Assembly (NCBI GenBank): GCA_036733305.1
Contig: DAINAT010000010.1
Span: 1 to 55,344, forward strand
Direction of reading: 5' to 3'
Length of the DNA: 55,344 bases
From: UBA7672 sp036733305
GTDB taxonomy: Bacteria > Pseudomonadota > Alphaproteobacteria > Caulobacterales > Hyphomonadaceae
Shown: positions 17,338 to 26,041 of the stretch, in pieces
Numbering within the stretch: the stretch's first letter is position 1
How the letters are laid out: each line of letters starts with the position of its first letter
Made by a program: the position numbers and the translations under genes
The notes under the pieces: generated by a model
Database searches by the model: none
What the model saw: the letters and a program-made list of their open reading frames with translations, nothing else
What the model was told of the DNA's origin: nothing

Positions 17338-18201
17338 TCAGCCCTTCTCACTCAACGCACCAACCAACGGGCCGTAAAGATCCGTGCGACGGTCGCGGAA
17401 GAAGCCCCATGCGGCGCGTGCGCGATCGACGCCATCCATATCGATGGTGGCGACAACAACACCTTCTTCCTTGCGATCGAGATCGCCGAGAATTTCGCCG
17501 GTGTGATCGGAAATGAACGACGTGCCGTAGAAGACCTGACCGTTCTCCGTACCGACGCGGTTCGCGGCGGCGACGGGCGTGACGTTTGACACCGCGTGGC
17601 CAAGCATGGCGCGACGCCAGCGAGCGGCAGTGTCGAGCGACGAGTCATGCGGTTCGGAACCGATGGCGGTCGGGTATAGCAATACATCCGCGCCCATTAG
17701 CGCCATGGCGCGGGCGGTTTCAGGATACCACTGGTCCCAGCAGATGCCGACGCCGATACGACCCTTCTTTGTGTTCCAGACACGGAAGCCGGTATCGCCG
17801 GGGCGGAAGTAGTACTTTTCCTGATAGCCTGGACCGTCGGGGATGTGCGACTTGCGGTAAATGCCCATCAGCGTGCCGTCAGCGTCGATCATGACGACTG
17901 TGTTGAAGTAGGCGGGTCCTGCCTTCTCGAAGATCGAGACGGGGATCACGACGTTTAGTTCGGCAGCAAGCTTTGCCATCGCCTTCACGGCGGGGCTTTC
18001 ACGCCAGGCGTGGGCACGTTGGAAGCTCTCTTCTTCCTGCGAGGTGCAGAAATAGTGGCCTTCGAACAGCTCGGACGGAAGGATCACGTCCGCGCCCTTG
18101 GCGGCGGCTTCACGCACCAGTTTGCTGATGCGCTCGATATTGGTGTTCGCATCGTCCGTCAGCGCAGACTGCAGGACGGCAAGCGTGATCTTGCGGGCCA
18201 T
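17338..18201 (-). CDS. aguB: N-carbamoylputrescine amidase
   Basis: 287-residue nitrilase-superfamily enzyme converting N-carbamoylputrescine to putrescine, CO2 and ammonia. The Glu-Lys-Cys triad is visible: Glu44 in LPSELFEGHYF, Lys117 in YRKSHIPDGPGYQEK, Cys154 in GVGICWDQWYPE. The wording SHIPDGPGYQEKYYF and the HDSSLDTAARWRRAMLGHA segment are diagnostic of AguB/plant CPA rather than generic nitrilases. GGAGG 6 nt before the ATG, which itself lies 10 nt after the aguA stop, so both are expressed together. Confidence 0.95.
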   Translation of the reverse strand: MARKITLAVLQSALTDDANTNIERISKLVREAAAKGADVILPSELFEGHYFCTSQEEESFQRAHAWRESPAVKAMAKLAAELNVVIPVSIFEKAGPAYFNTVVMIDADGTLMGIYRKSHIPDGPGYQEKYYFRPGDTGFRVWNTKKGRIGVGICWDQWYPETARAMALMGADVLLYPTAIGSEPHDSSLDTAARWRRAMLGHAVSNVTPVAAANRVGTENGQVFYGTSFISDHTGEILGDLDRKEEGVVVATIDMDGVDRARAAWGFFRDRRTDLYGPLVGALSEKG

Positions 18202-18211
18202 GAAAGCCTCC

Positions 18212-19225
18212 TCAGGCGGGCTGCTGTTGCGTGATGCAGTGGAACGAGCCGCCGCCGCTCAAGATATGGCGTGACGGCAGACCTACAACATGCCGGCCGG
18301 GGAAGTATGGCTTCAGCGCTTCTACAGCGCGCTGGGCGCTTGGCGTACCATAGGTGGGCACAACCACCGTGGAATTACCGATCAGGAAGTTCATGTGACT
18401 GGCGGGCACGATGTCGCCATCTTCATTCTCGACGCGTCCCGGCGAAGGAATGCGCACGACTTTGAGCAAGCGGCCCCGCGCGTCGCGCTGGTTCTCGAGC
18501 TGCGCCGCGATCTCGTCGAGACGCGCAGCGTTGGGATCATCCGCATCGGCGGCCGACTGGCAGGCGACAACGCCCGGAGACAGGAAACGCGCAATATTAT
18601 CGACGTGGCCGTCCGTGTGATCGTTCAATAGGCCGCGGTCGATCCAGATCGTCGTGCGCGAACCGAGGGCGTCGTGCAGCATGGTTTTGACGTCGGCTGC
18701 GCTCATCAGCGGGTTACGATTCGGATTGAGCAGGCACTCCTTGGTGGTGAGGATGGTGCCCTCACCGTCCCAATCGACCGCGCCGCCTTCCAGTACGCGG
18801 TCCCAACGGGTGGCGTCTGCGCCGGCTTCGATCGCGATGAACGCGCCGACCTGGTCGTCGTACTCGAGGACGTACTTGCCGCCCCAGCCGTTGAACGTGA
18901 ACAATGCGCAGCAGTCATTGGAATAGAAGACCGGGCCCGTGTCACGTATCCAGATGTCGCCATAACGAGCGTCGATCAGCTCGGCGTGTTCGCCGATCAG
19001 CTTCTCGGCCGACAGCATGGCAGTCGGTCCGTGCACCAGCACTTTCATCTTGTCGCCGAGACGGCCGTCAGGACCGGATTGCGCGAGGGCTTTCACCATC
19101 CCGGCAAATTCAGCCTGCGCAGGCGCGAGATTCTCGAGCCAAAGCTCCTCGTCGGCCGGAAAAGCCGTCCAGATCGCGCTATGAGGCGCCCATTCAGCTG
19201 GTGGGTGAAGAATCGTGTCGCCCAT
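18212..19225 (-). CDS. aguA: Agmatine deiminase
   Basis: 337 residues. Hydrolyses agmatine to N-carbamoylputrescine and ammonia, the first step of the pathway finished by the adjacent aguB. Guanidino-modifying fold: PPAEWAPHSAIWTAFP at the start, WIRDTGPVF, GGAVDWDGEGT, NDHTDGHVDNIARF with catalytic His/Asp, and the nucleophilic Cys330 in GGGSFHCITQQQP. The ATG at 19225 is chosen because GGAGGG is 7 nt upstream and homologues begin here; the frame extends to 19324 but that part is unlike the family. First gene of a four-gene minus-strand operon; its promoter lies in 19226-19620. Confidence 0.95.
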   Translation of the reverse strand: MGDTILHPPAEWAPHSAIWTAFPADEELWLENLAPAQAEFAGMVKALAQSGPDGRLGDKMKVLVHGPTAMLSAEKLIGEHAELIDARYGDIWIRDTGPVFYSNDCCALFTFNGWGGKYVLEYDDQVGAFIAIEAGADATRWDRVLEGGAVDWDGEGTILTTKECLLNPNRNPLMSAADVKTMLHDALGSRTTIWIDRGLLNDHTDGHVDNIARFLSPGVVACQSAADADDPNAARLDEIAAQLENQRDARGRLLKVVRIPSPGRVENEDGDIVPASHMNFLIGNSTVVVPTYGTPSAQRAVEALKPYFPGRHVVGLPSRHILSGGGSFHCITQQQPA

Positions 19226-19620
19226 AATGGCCCTCCGGCAAGCTGTCGGATGATCCGAAACAGAGAAACGCATTGCGCCGCAGCACTTTGCGCAACGCGC
19301 TCTATCACCTGTGGACCAGCGCACAAGCAGAACTAGCGGCGCGACTCAGTGAGCAGGGTAAAATTTTCCACAACTCATCCACAGGTACTCCCGTCGCACC
19401 CGAACAGCGGCAGGCGGACGCACCCCCTGCGTCAAGTCGGTCAGTTTCGTGGCAAGAGCGTGTCTTTGACGATACACAGGAAGGCGAACCGGCGCCGCTG
19501 TCACCAATCCGTCTCGATGCACTCTTATGAGCCCCCGCGTTGGGGTGCTAAATGCTGCACCGCACTGAATAGGGCCGTAGTGGCGTCCACCCACTTTGGA
19601 TTGATGAGGGGTCTACATAA
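19226..19620. other. 395-bp divergent intergenic region with two DnaA-box-like sites
   Basis: No credible gene. It must contain the promoters of aguA (minus) and of the TonB receptor (plus). At 19364-19372 there is TTTTCCACA, which fits the relaxed DnaA consensus TTWTNCACA, and 11 bp on TCATCCACA (19375-19383), one mismatch away. GAGGGG precedes the receptor ATG. No Fur-like palindrome is visible here, unlike at the heme receptor. Confidence 0.5.
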
Positions 19621-22179
19621 ATGATCACGAAGAAGCTCGCCTTCCTGGCGACGACTGCGCTTGTCGGTAACGCATTTGCGGCCGTAGCCGCCCACGCCCA
19701 GTCCACAGCGTCGAGCACGATGGATTACGTCGTGATCACTGGCCAATCCGGTCCGGACAATGTCGGCGGCGCGATCCAGGTTGAAACGGTCGCCAAAGCG
19801 CGCACGACCATCGACCAGGAGTTCATCGACAAGCAGGCCCCGGGTCAGACCATCCTGCAAACGCTGAACATCGTCACGCCAGGCCTGAACTTCACAAACA
19901 ACGACCCCTACGGCTCAAGCGGCGGCAACATCCGCCTGCACGGCTTCGACGGCAACCGCGTCGCCCTCACCTTCGACGGCATGCCGCTGAACGACACCGG
20001 CAACTACGCCACCTACACCAACCAGCTGCTTGACGGCGAACTGATCGCCAAAGCCCAGGTCAACACCGGCTCGACCGACGTCGACAGCCCGACCGCAGCA
20101 TCGACCGGCGGCACGATCGCCTTCTCCAGCCGCACGCCGGCTGACGAATTCGGCGGCTTCGTCCAGGGCGCGCTCGGCGACTTCGCCTTCCGCCGCTACA
20201 TGGCGTTCGTAGATACCGGCGTGTTCACCCCGTGGGGCACCAAGGCCTGGGTGGCTTACTCCGACCAAGCCTACGACAAGTTCAAAGGCGCAGGTAACCT
20301 GAAGAAAGAACAGTACAACTTCAAGGTATACCAGCCGATCGGCGACAATGGCGACTTCATCAGCCTCGCCGGCCACTACAACGAGAACCGCAACAACTCT
20401 TACAATGGCCCCAGCCTGGCAACCTACAACGCCAACGGCTCGATCGCGTCGCTGCCTTCGGTGGAGACAGATCCGCGCGGTTGGGGCTTCGACTTCAACA
20501 ACAACTACGCCCCGATCACGAGCACGACGCGCACTGGCTTTGCTGGCGACATCGACATCGACCCGTCCGCCAACTCCAGCTACTACGGTATCCGCATCAA
20601 CCCGTCGAACACGGGCAACCTGCGCGGCCAGTCGAAGTTCTCGATCGGCGACAACCTGACCTTCACGTTCGATCCCTCGTTCCAGTACACGCTGGCCAAC
20701 GGCGGCGGACAAAACTCACTGGTCTATGAAAGCTGCAACGGCTCGACGAACGGCAACTTAGCCGCCTCCTGCCCGACGCTGACCCGTCAGCTGCTCGGCA
20801 ACCTGGTTCCGAACGCGACGAACGGCGTTGACCTCAACGGCGACGGCGACCTCAACGACCAAGTTCGCGTCATGAGCCCGTCGAACACCAACACCCGCCG
20901 CGTGGGCGTGCTGTCATCGCTGATCTGGGAAATCAACCCGGACAACATGCTGCGCTTCGCCTACACCCTCGACCGCGGCCGTCACCGCCAAACCGGCGAG
21001 TACAGCTTCATCAACTCTGACCTGACCTACGCCAGCAATTTCGGCGGCAAGGACGGAAACGGCGACAAGATCAACACCGCCGACGGCCAAAGCTTCCTCC
21101 GCACCCGTGACCGTTACTCGGTCGCCATCCTGAACCAATTCAGCCTTGAATATCGTGGCTGGTTCCTGGACCGCGACCTGAACGTCAGCATCGGCGTTCG
21201 TAACCCGAACTTCGAGCGTCAGCTGAACCAGTACTGCTACTCACAAGAGCGCACGAGCAGCGTCCGCTGCACGACGGAAGTACCGAACGCGACGCTTGCC
21301 AACGGCAACGTCACCTTCGCTGGCTCGACGACGACGCAGTACATCGCGCCGTACTCGAAGACCCTGAAGTTCGACGACCTGCTGCCGAACGTCGGCGCAA
21401 GCTACAAGTTCGGCGACAGCCAAGTGTTCGGCAGCTACGCCGAATCGACCTCGCTACCGCGCACGGACAACCTCTACACCGTGTTCCGCCTTGCGGACGG
21501 CTCGATCGGCAACCCGAACGTGCAACCGGAAACCAGCCAGACCTTCGAGATCGGCTACCGCTACTCGGTCGGCGACATCATCTTCAACTCCAGCGTCTGG
21601 TCGACGAAGTTCCAGAACCGCATCGTCCAGTCCTACGACCAAGACCTCGGCATCAGCATCGACCGCAACGTCGGTGAAGTCGAGCAGTCTGGCGTGGACG
21701 TGGCGATCGGCTGGGAAGCTGCTGACAACTTCCGTCTGTTCGGTTCGGCTTCGTACAACCAGAGCGAAGTCATGGACAACATCCAGCTAGGAGCAACGAC
21801 GTTCGCCCCGACCAAGGGTAAGCAGCTCGCCGAGACCCCGGATTGGACCTGGTCGGCTCGCGCCGAATACGACTTCGCAACGTGGGCTCAACTGGGCGTG
21901 CAGGTCAAGTTCGTCGGCGATCGTTGGGTCACGGACGTGAACGACCAGCAAGTCGAAGCCTACGCCGTCACGGACGTCGACTTCCGCGTCCCGCTCGATG
22001 ACTTCGGCTTCGAAGGCTCGTCCATCCAGCTGAACGTCATGAACATCTTCGACAAACAGTACTACGGCAGCATCGGCAGCCAGACCTCCTCGACGGTCGG
22101 TCAGGCTGGCTTCGGTACGCCGTTCGCACAGATCGGCGCGCCGCGTACCGCCACGATCAGCTTCCGCTACGGCTTCTAA
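19621..22179 (+). CDS. TonB-dependent receptor, substrate unknown
   Basis: 852 residues, complete. Signal peptide ends near AAHAQS. The plug domain holds YVVITGQSG, then IDQEFIDKQAPGQTILQTLNIVTPGLNF, GNIRLHGFDGNRVALTFDGMPLNDTGNYATY and TGGTIAFSSRTPADEFGG; the barrel ends with ISFRYGF, a terminal Phe. A calcium-loop-like DLNGDGDLNDQ stretch sits mid-barrel. Such HGFDGNRV...TFDGMPLNDTGNY receptors form an alphaproteobacterial group of uncertain substrate. Asparagine/glycine-rich extracellular loops are prominent. Followed by a terminator, so it is monocistronic. No substrate-defining neighbour is present. Confidence 0.9.
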   Translation: MITKKLAFLATTALVGNAFAAVAAHAQSTASSTMDYVVITGQSGPDNVGGAIQVETVAKARTTIDQEFIDKQAPGQTILQTLNIVTPGLNFTNNDPYGSSGGNIRLHGFDGNRVALTFDGMPLNDTGNYATYTNQLLDGELIAKAQVNTGSTDVDSPTAASTGGTIAFSSRTPADEFGGFVQGALGDFAFRRYMAFVDTGVFTPWGTKAWVAYSDQAYDKFKGAGNLKKEQYNFKVYQPIGDNGDFISLAGHYNENRNNSYNGPSLATYNANGSIASLPSVETDPRGWGFDFNNNYAPITSTTRTGFAGDIDIDPSANSSYYGIRINPSNTGNLRGQSKFSIGDNLTFTFDPSFQYTLANGGGQNSLVYESCNGSTNGNLAASCPTLTRQLLGNLVPNATNGVDLNGDGDLNDQVRVMSPSNTNTRRVGVLSSLIWEINPDNMLRFAYTLDRGRHRQTGEYSFINSDLTYASNFGGKDGNGDKINTADGQSFLRTRDRYSVAILNQFSLEYRGWFLDRDLNVSIGVRNPNFERQLNQYCYSQERTSSVRCTTEVPNATLANGNVTFAGSTTTQYIAPYSKTLKFDDLLPNVGASYKFGDSQVFGSYAESTSLPRTDNLYTVFRLADGSIGNPNVQPETSQTFEIGYRYSVGDIIFNSSVWSTKFQNRIVQSYDQDLGISIDRNVGEVEQSGVDVAIGWEAADNFRLFGSASYNQSEVMDNIQLGATTFAPTKGKQLAETPDWTWSARAEYDFATWAQLGVQVKFVGDRWVTDVNDQQVEAYAVTDVDFRVPLDDFGFEGSSIQLNVMNIFDKQYYGSIGSQTSSTVGQAGFGTPFAQIGAPRTATISFRYGF

Positions 22180-22205
22180 GCCAGTCTAACGACCTTGAAC
22201 GACCG

Positions 22206-22241
22206 AATGGGCCGCCCTCCAGGGTGGCCCATTTTGTTTTT
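22206..22241 (+). terminator. Rho-independent terminator after the TonB receptor
   Basis: Long stem AATGGGCC-x-CCCT / AGGG-x-GGCCCATT (22206-22233) with a two-base loop, followed by TTGTTTTT. One opposed G/T position interrupts the helix. Confidence 0.9.
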
Positions 22242-22289
22242 ATTGGGCTAAAAGGGACGACTCGTCCGCAGGATCACGGGATCTGCCGC

Positions 22290-23843
22290 ATGAATGCCCT
22301 GTCGAATCTCTGGCGCCGCAACCCCACGCTTTGCGCCGCGCTTGTGATCGCAGCATTTGTTCTGGTGCGGGTCATCGTGGTGATCGCCACGCCGATGGAG
22401 ATCGGTCCCGATGAGTCCCAGTACTGGCGTTGGTCGCGTACGCTGGACTTTGGCTATTACTCCAAACCGCCGCTGATCGCATGGATCATCGCCGCCTCAA
22501 CCGCCGTGTTCGGCGATGGCGAGTGGGCGATCCGCCTGCCCTCGCCTATCCTGCACGGCATCGCGGCAATGTTCCTGTTCCTGCTGGGAAAACAGGCCTT
22601 CAACCCGCGCGTAGGCGCCTGGGCTGCGGCGCTCTACATGCTGATGCCCGGCATCACGTTGTCATCGACCATCATGTCGACAGATGCTGTGCTGCTGCCG
22701 GCCTGGGCGGGAGCCGTCTATTTCCTGTGGCGCTTCAGGGACAGCGCGAAGATGGGCGATGCAATCCTGGCCGGCGCGATGATCGGCCTCGCCATGCTCG
22801 GCAAGTATGCGGCGCTCTATCTGTGGGGTGGCGCAGCACTTGCTGCACTTCTCGACAAGGACATGCGGAAGGCCATGCTCTCACCTGCGGGCGCTGCTCT
22901 GGTCGCAGCCTCGCTGGTCGTGTGGGGACCGAACATCTGGTGGAACTTCGCGCATGACTTCGCGACCGTCAGCCATACCGCAGACAACGCAAACCTTGGC
23001 GAGGCAGGCTTTAATCCGCTGCACGTCTTCACCTACTTGGGCGACCAGTCAGCGGTGTTCGGGCCGATTTCTCTGCTGCTGCTGCTAGCTGGGTTCGCGC
23101 TGATCCTGGGCCGCAAGGACAAGTGGACAACCACGCGCGAACTTTGGCTGCTGGCCTTCATCGCGCCGCCGCTGCTGGTGATCATGGGACAAGAGATCCT
23201 GTCGCGCGCCCACGCCAACTGGGCGGCGACGGCCTACCCCGCCGCCTGCGTCCTGCTGGCGTCATGGATCGATCGCGGGTTCGGATCAGAAACGAGCCGG
23301 GTAAAGGTGTCGCCATTCCTGAAGGCAGGCGTGGTGCTGAACGCGGTGGTCGGCATTGCCTTCACTGTTTTCTGGCTTTCGCCTGCGCTGGCGGATTCCC
23401 TGCGCGTATCCAGCGGCATGAAGGGCGTTCGTGGCTGGGAAGAAACGGTCGCCGGGCTCGACGCCAAGGCCCGTGAAATCGGCGCAACTGCGATCATGGT
23501 GGACGACCGCGAGCTCTGGCACGGGCTCGACTATTACAGCCGCAATATGCAGATCGTTCCGTTGCGCACATGGCTGCACGACAGCCACCCGCGCAGCCAC
23601 GCCGAGGAAGCAGGCATGCTTCAACCCGGAGATGACACGCGCCTGCTGATCGCCAGCATCGCGCCGGCGGACCGCCCGATGATCCGGGCGGACTTCGCTT
23701 CAACGGAACCATTGGGGTATCTCTCGGTCCCACTCGGACCGACGCGTGAGCGGAAACTGAAGCTCTACGTAGCATCAGGTTACAAACCAGCGCCGCGCAC
23801 GCCGGGCTATGAGAAGCAATTTGAGGGAAAGCCCGAAGAGTGA
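22290..23843 (+). CDS. Integral-membrane glycosyltransferase (ArnT/PMT-like, GT-C fold)
   Basis: 517 residues from the ATG at 22290. About 10 hydrophobic helices, beginning after RRNPTLCAALVIAAFVLVRVIVV. The first periplasmic loop carries the acidic motif PMEIGPDESQYWRWSRTLDFGYYSKPPLIAW, whose Asp-Glu pair and YYSKPPL are typical of dolichol/undecaprenyl-phosphate-sugar glycosyltransferases of the ArnT/GT83 type. STDAVLLPAWAGAVYFLWR and the C-terminal soluble domain with DDRELWHGLDYYSRNMQIVP complete it. Likely transfers a sugar from a polyprenyl carrier to lipid A, protein or another envelope acceptor. The frame is open to 22224 but that part overlaps the terminator. Convergent with the efflux adaptor. 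Confidence 0.85.
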   Translation: MNALSNLWRRNPTLCAALVIAAFVLVRVIVVIATPMEIGPDESQYWRWSRTLDFGYYSKPPLIAWIIAASTAVFGDGEWAIRLPSPILHGIAAMFLFLLGKQAFNPRVGAWAAALYMLMPGITLSSTIMSTDAVLLPAWAGAVYFLWRFRDSAKMGDAILAGAMIGLAMLGKYAALYLWGGAALAALLDKDMRKAMLSPAGAALVAASLVVWGPNIWWNFAHDFATVSHTADNANLGEAGFNPLHVFTYLGDQSAVFGPISLLLLLAGFALILGRKDKWTTTRELWLLAFIAPPLLVIMGQEILSRAHANWAATAYPAACVLLASWIDRGFGSETSRVKVSPFLKAGVVLNAVVGIAFTVFWLSPALADSLRVSSGMKGVRGWEETVAGLDAKAREIGATAIMVDDRELWHGLDYYSRNMQIVPLRTWLHDSHPRSHAEEAGMLQPGDDTRLLIASIAPADRPMIRADFASTEPLGYLSVPLGPTRERKLKLYVASGYKPAPRTPGYEKQFEGKPEE

Positions 23844-23846
23844 GCC

Positions 23847-24959
23847 TTACGGGGCGACCTTGCTGTCTTCGCGGACGTTCGGCGTGACACGCAGGCCCGC
23901 CTGCACATTGTCCTGACCTTCGGCGACCAGCAGCGCATTTCGCGGCAGGCCGGCGACCCAGATACCGTCCGGCGTCTCATCAATGATGTCTGCCGGAACG
24001 AAGCTGACAACACCGCCCACATCTACGAAGCGCACGCCAATACGGCCCTGACTATCGGGCAGAAGCAAAGCTGGGCTAACGCGATGCGCATAGCCCTTGC
24101 CGGTCTCGACCTTGATCTCGGCCGTACGACCAACCGCAATGGCATTCTTCGGATTGGGCACTGACACCTCAACCCGGAACTGGCGCGTCGAAGCATCGGC
24201 AACGCGCGCGAGGTAGGTGACCTTGCCATCTACCTCGGCGCCGTCCGAAAGACGGACCTTGGCGCTGCCGTCGACCAGGATCTGGCCAGCCTGCTTTTCC
24301 GTAGCCTGAGCCGCAAACACGATAGGATCTAACTGCACAACCACGCCGCATGAGCTGCCCGGGTTCAGGAATTGTCCAACATCCGCGTTGCGCTTTTCAA
24401 ACACGCCGCGGAAAGGCGCGCGTACCTGCATCTTGCGAAGGTCAGAGCGAGCCACATCGAGCGAGGCCTGAGCGCCATCAAGGGCGGCCTTGGCCGAGGT
24501 CAGGCGGCCCTGTGTAGCCCAGCCGTTCTCGACCAGTTTGGCGGAGGCTTCGTAGGCTTGCCTCTTGCCGGCCATGGCAGCTTCGGCTTCGCGGACCCGC
24601 GCGCTGGCGCCGTCGACGTCCAGACCGCACAGGAGCGCGTCCTTCTCGACCAGCGTACCTTCACTGACCGGCGCACTGGTAACCGCGCCGGCGGATTCGG
24701 ACTTAACATCGAGAATGCGCGCCTCGGTGCGCCCCCCGATAGACAGGAAAAGAGGCCGCTCGACTGCCTGCGAACGGATCACCACGACAGGCATGCCGTT
24801 GCGGCCCTGCGAGGCGTCTGGCAAGGCCTTGTCGAGGGTGGGGATCTTGTCGGCCTGGACGTCACGGATTGAGTCTCCGTTCCCCATAAGGGAACGGATT
24901 CCGACAACGGCTGCAATCAGAGCAATCGCCCCGAGCATGATGGTCAGCAGACGTGGCAA
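23847..24959 (-). CDS. RND efflux periplasmic adaptor (HlyD/MFP family)
   Basis: 370 residues. N-terminal membrane anchor (LLTIMLGAIALIAAVVGI), then lipoyl half-motifs ILDVKSESAGAVTSAPVSEGTLVEKDALLCGLD and MQVRAPFRGVFEKRNADVGQFLNPG flanking an alpha-hairpin of about 60 residues, and beta-barrel and membrane-proximal domains (RQFRVEVSVPNP, VGRTAEIKVETG). These link an inner-membrane pump to an outer-membrane channel. The start appears to be a TTG at 24959 with AGAGGA about 10 nt upstream. No RND pump follows: the gene ends 4 bp from the convergent glycosyltransferase, and nothing cognate lies upstream, so it is an orphan and must work with an unlinked pump. Confidence 0.88.
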   Translation of the reverse strand: MPRLLTIMLGAIALIAAVVGIRSLMGNGDSIRDVQADKIPTLDKALPDASQGRNGMPVVVIRSQAVERPLFLSIGGRTEARILDVKSESAGAVTSAPVSEGTLVEKDALLCGLDVDGASARVREAEAAMAGKRQAYEASAKLVENGWATQGRLTSAKAALDGAQASLDVARSDLRKMQVRAPFRGVFEKRNADVGQFLNPGSSCGVVVQLDPIVFAAQATEKQAGQILVDGSAKVRLSDGAEVDGKVTYLARVADASTRQFRVEVSVPNPKNAIAVGRTAEIKVETGKGYAHRVSPALLLPDSQGRIGVRFVDVGGVVSFVPADIIDETPDGIWVAGLPRNALLVAEGQDNVQAGLRVTPNVREDSKVAP

Positions 24960-25051
24960 ATGTCCCGTATCCTCTGGCCGTCAAAGAGTAGGCGCCCAAC
25001 ATAGGCGTCTTCCGTCCACCTAGGTATCAAAATGGCGTGGCGGGCGACATT

Positions 25052-25072
25052 ATGGCGGCGAATACCCGCCAT
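25052..25072. promoter_or_regulatory. Inverted repeat upstream of fpr
   Basis: ATGGCGG-CGAATAC-CCGCCAT, perfect 7-bp arms with a 7-nt spacer, in the 248-bp region between the divergent efflux adaptor and ferredoxin reductase genes. A candidate operator for a redox or drug-responsive regulator; no direct evidence. Confidence 0.35.
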
Positions 25073-25207
25073 CTGCAGGAGACCTGCCAATTCAGGCCCA
25101 AGACTGTGCTAAACATTGGCATTAGTTGCATTTGCCCGCCTGACCGCCTAGGTCCAACCGGCGCGAAAAGGGGCCGGACGGGGCCTCCGCCCAAGCTCCA
25201 GGACGCC

Positions 25208-26023
25208 ATGACGGAAGCCACTGACAAGCCCGCAGAAAAGCCTGCGAAATCGCCAAATGCCCCGACCGAAGAAACGGTTCTGTCGGTCAAACACTACACC
25301 GACCGGATGTTCTCGTTCCGGATCACACGTCCGTCGACCTTCCGCTTCCGCTCGGGCGAGTTCGTGATGATCGGGCTTGAGGGCCCGAATGGTAAACCGC
25401 TGCTGCGCGCCTATTCGATCGCCAGCCCTTCATGGGACGAGGAACTGGAATTCTTCTCGATCAAGGTTCCCGATGGTCCCCTGACCTCGAAGCTCCAGCT
25501 GATCAAACCGGGCGACAAGGTGCTGCTGGGACGCAAATCGGTGGGCACGTTGGTTCATGACGCCCTCACCCCGGGCAAACGGCTTTATTGCTTCTCGACC
25601 GGTACCGGGCTCGCCCCCTTCGCTTCGGTGATCCGCGACCCGGATACCTATGAGCGCTTCGAGCAGGTGATCGTCACACATACCTGCCGCGAAGTCGGCG
25701 AACTGAAATATGGACAGGAGTTGGTCGAGAGCCTGCGTGATGATCCGCTGGTTGGCGAGCATTTCGGCCGGCTGGTGCACTACACCACCGTCACGCGTGA
25801 ACCCTGGCCCAACCAGGAACGCATCACGACCTGCATCGAGAAAGGCATCCTGTTCGCTGATCTCGGAGTGCCGCCGCTTGATCCGGCTGTCGACCGCGTC
25901 ATGGTTTGCGGCTCGATGGACATGATCAACGACATCAAGGCGCTGGTGGAAAAGGCGGGGCTGAAGGAAGGCTCCAACGCCCACCCTGCCGAGTTCGTGA
26001 TCGAGAAGGCGTTCGTCGGCTAA
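25208..26023 (+). CDS. fpr: Ferredoxin--NADP+ reductase
   Basis: 271 residues from the ATG at 25208, with AGGA upstream. FAD site RAYSIASPSW and the phosphate loop, then GTGLAPFASVIRDP for NADP, CGSMDMINDIKALVEKAGL and the bacterial subclass C-terminus EFVIEKAFVG, which extends beyond the plant-type terminal Tyr. Transfers electrons between NADPH and ferredoxin or flavodoxin in the cytoplasm, commonly under oxidative or iron stress. A proline/alanine-rich N-terminal extension of about 18 residues precedes the FAD domain. The longer frame from 25037 lies in promoter DNA and is not part of the protein. Confidence 0.93.
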   Translation: MTEATDKPAEKPAKSPNAPTEETVLSVKHYTDRMFSFRITRPSTFRFRSGEFVMIGLEGPNGKPLLRAYSIASPSWDEELEFFSIKVPDGPLTSKLQLIKPGDKVLLGRKSVGTLVHDALTPGKRLYCFSTGTGLAPFASVIRDPDTYERFEQVIVTHTCREVGELKYGQELVESLRDDPLVGEHFGRLVHYTTVTREPWPNQERITTCIEKGILFADLGVPPLDPAVDRVMVCGSMDMINDIKALVEKAGLKEGSNAHPAEFVIEKAFVG

Positions 26024-26041
26024 AGCGCCGAAGCGACCCAG

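Noticed and set aside
16466..17377. 303-codon plus-strand frame across murI
   Set aside because: Antisense to glutamate racemase, which has both catalytic cysteines; no domain in the plus frame.
19360..19383. Replication origin suggested by DnaA-like boxes
   Set aside because: Only two imperfect sites, no AT-rich unwinding region and no origin-linked genes such as hemE, parAB or dnaA nearby.
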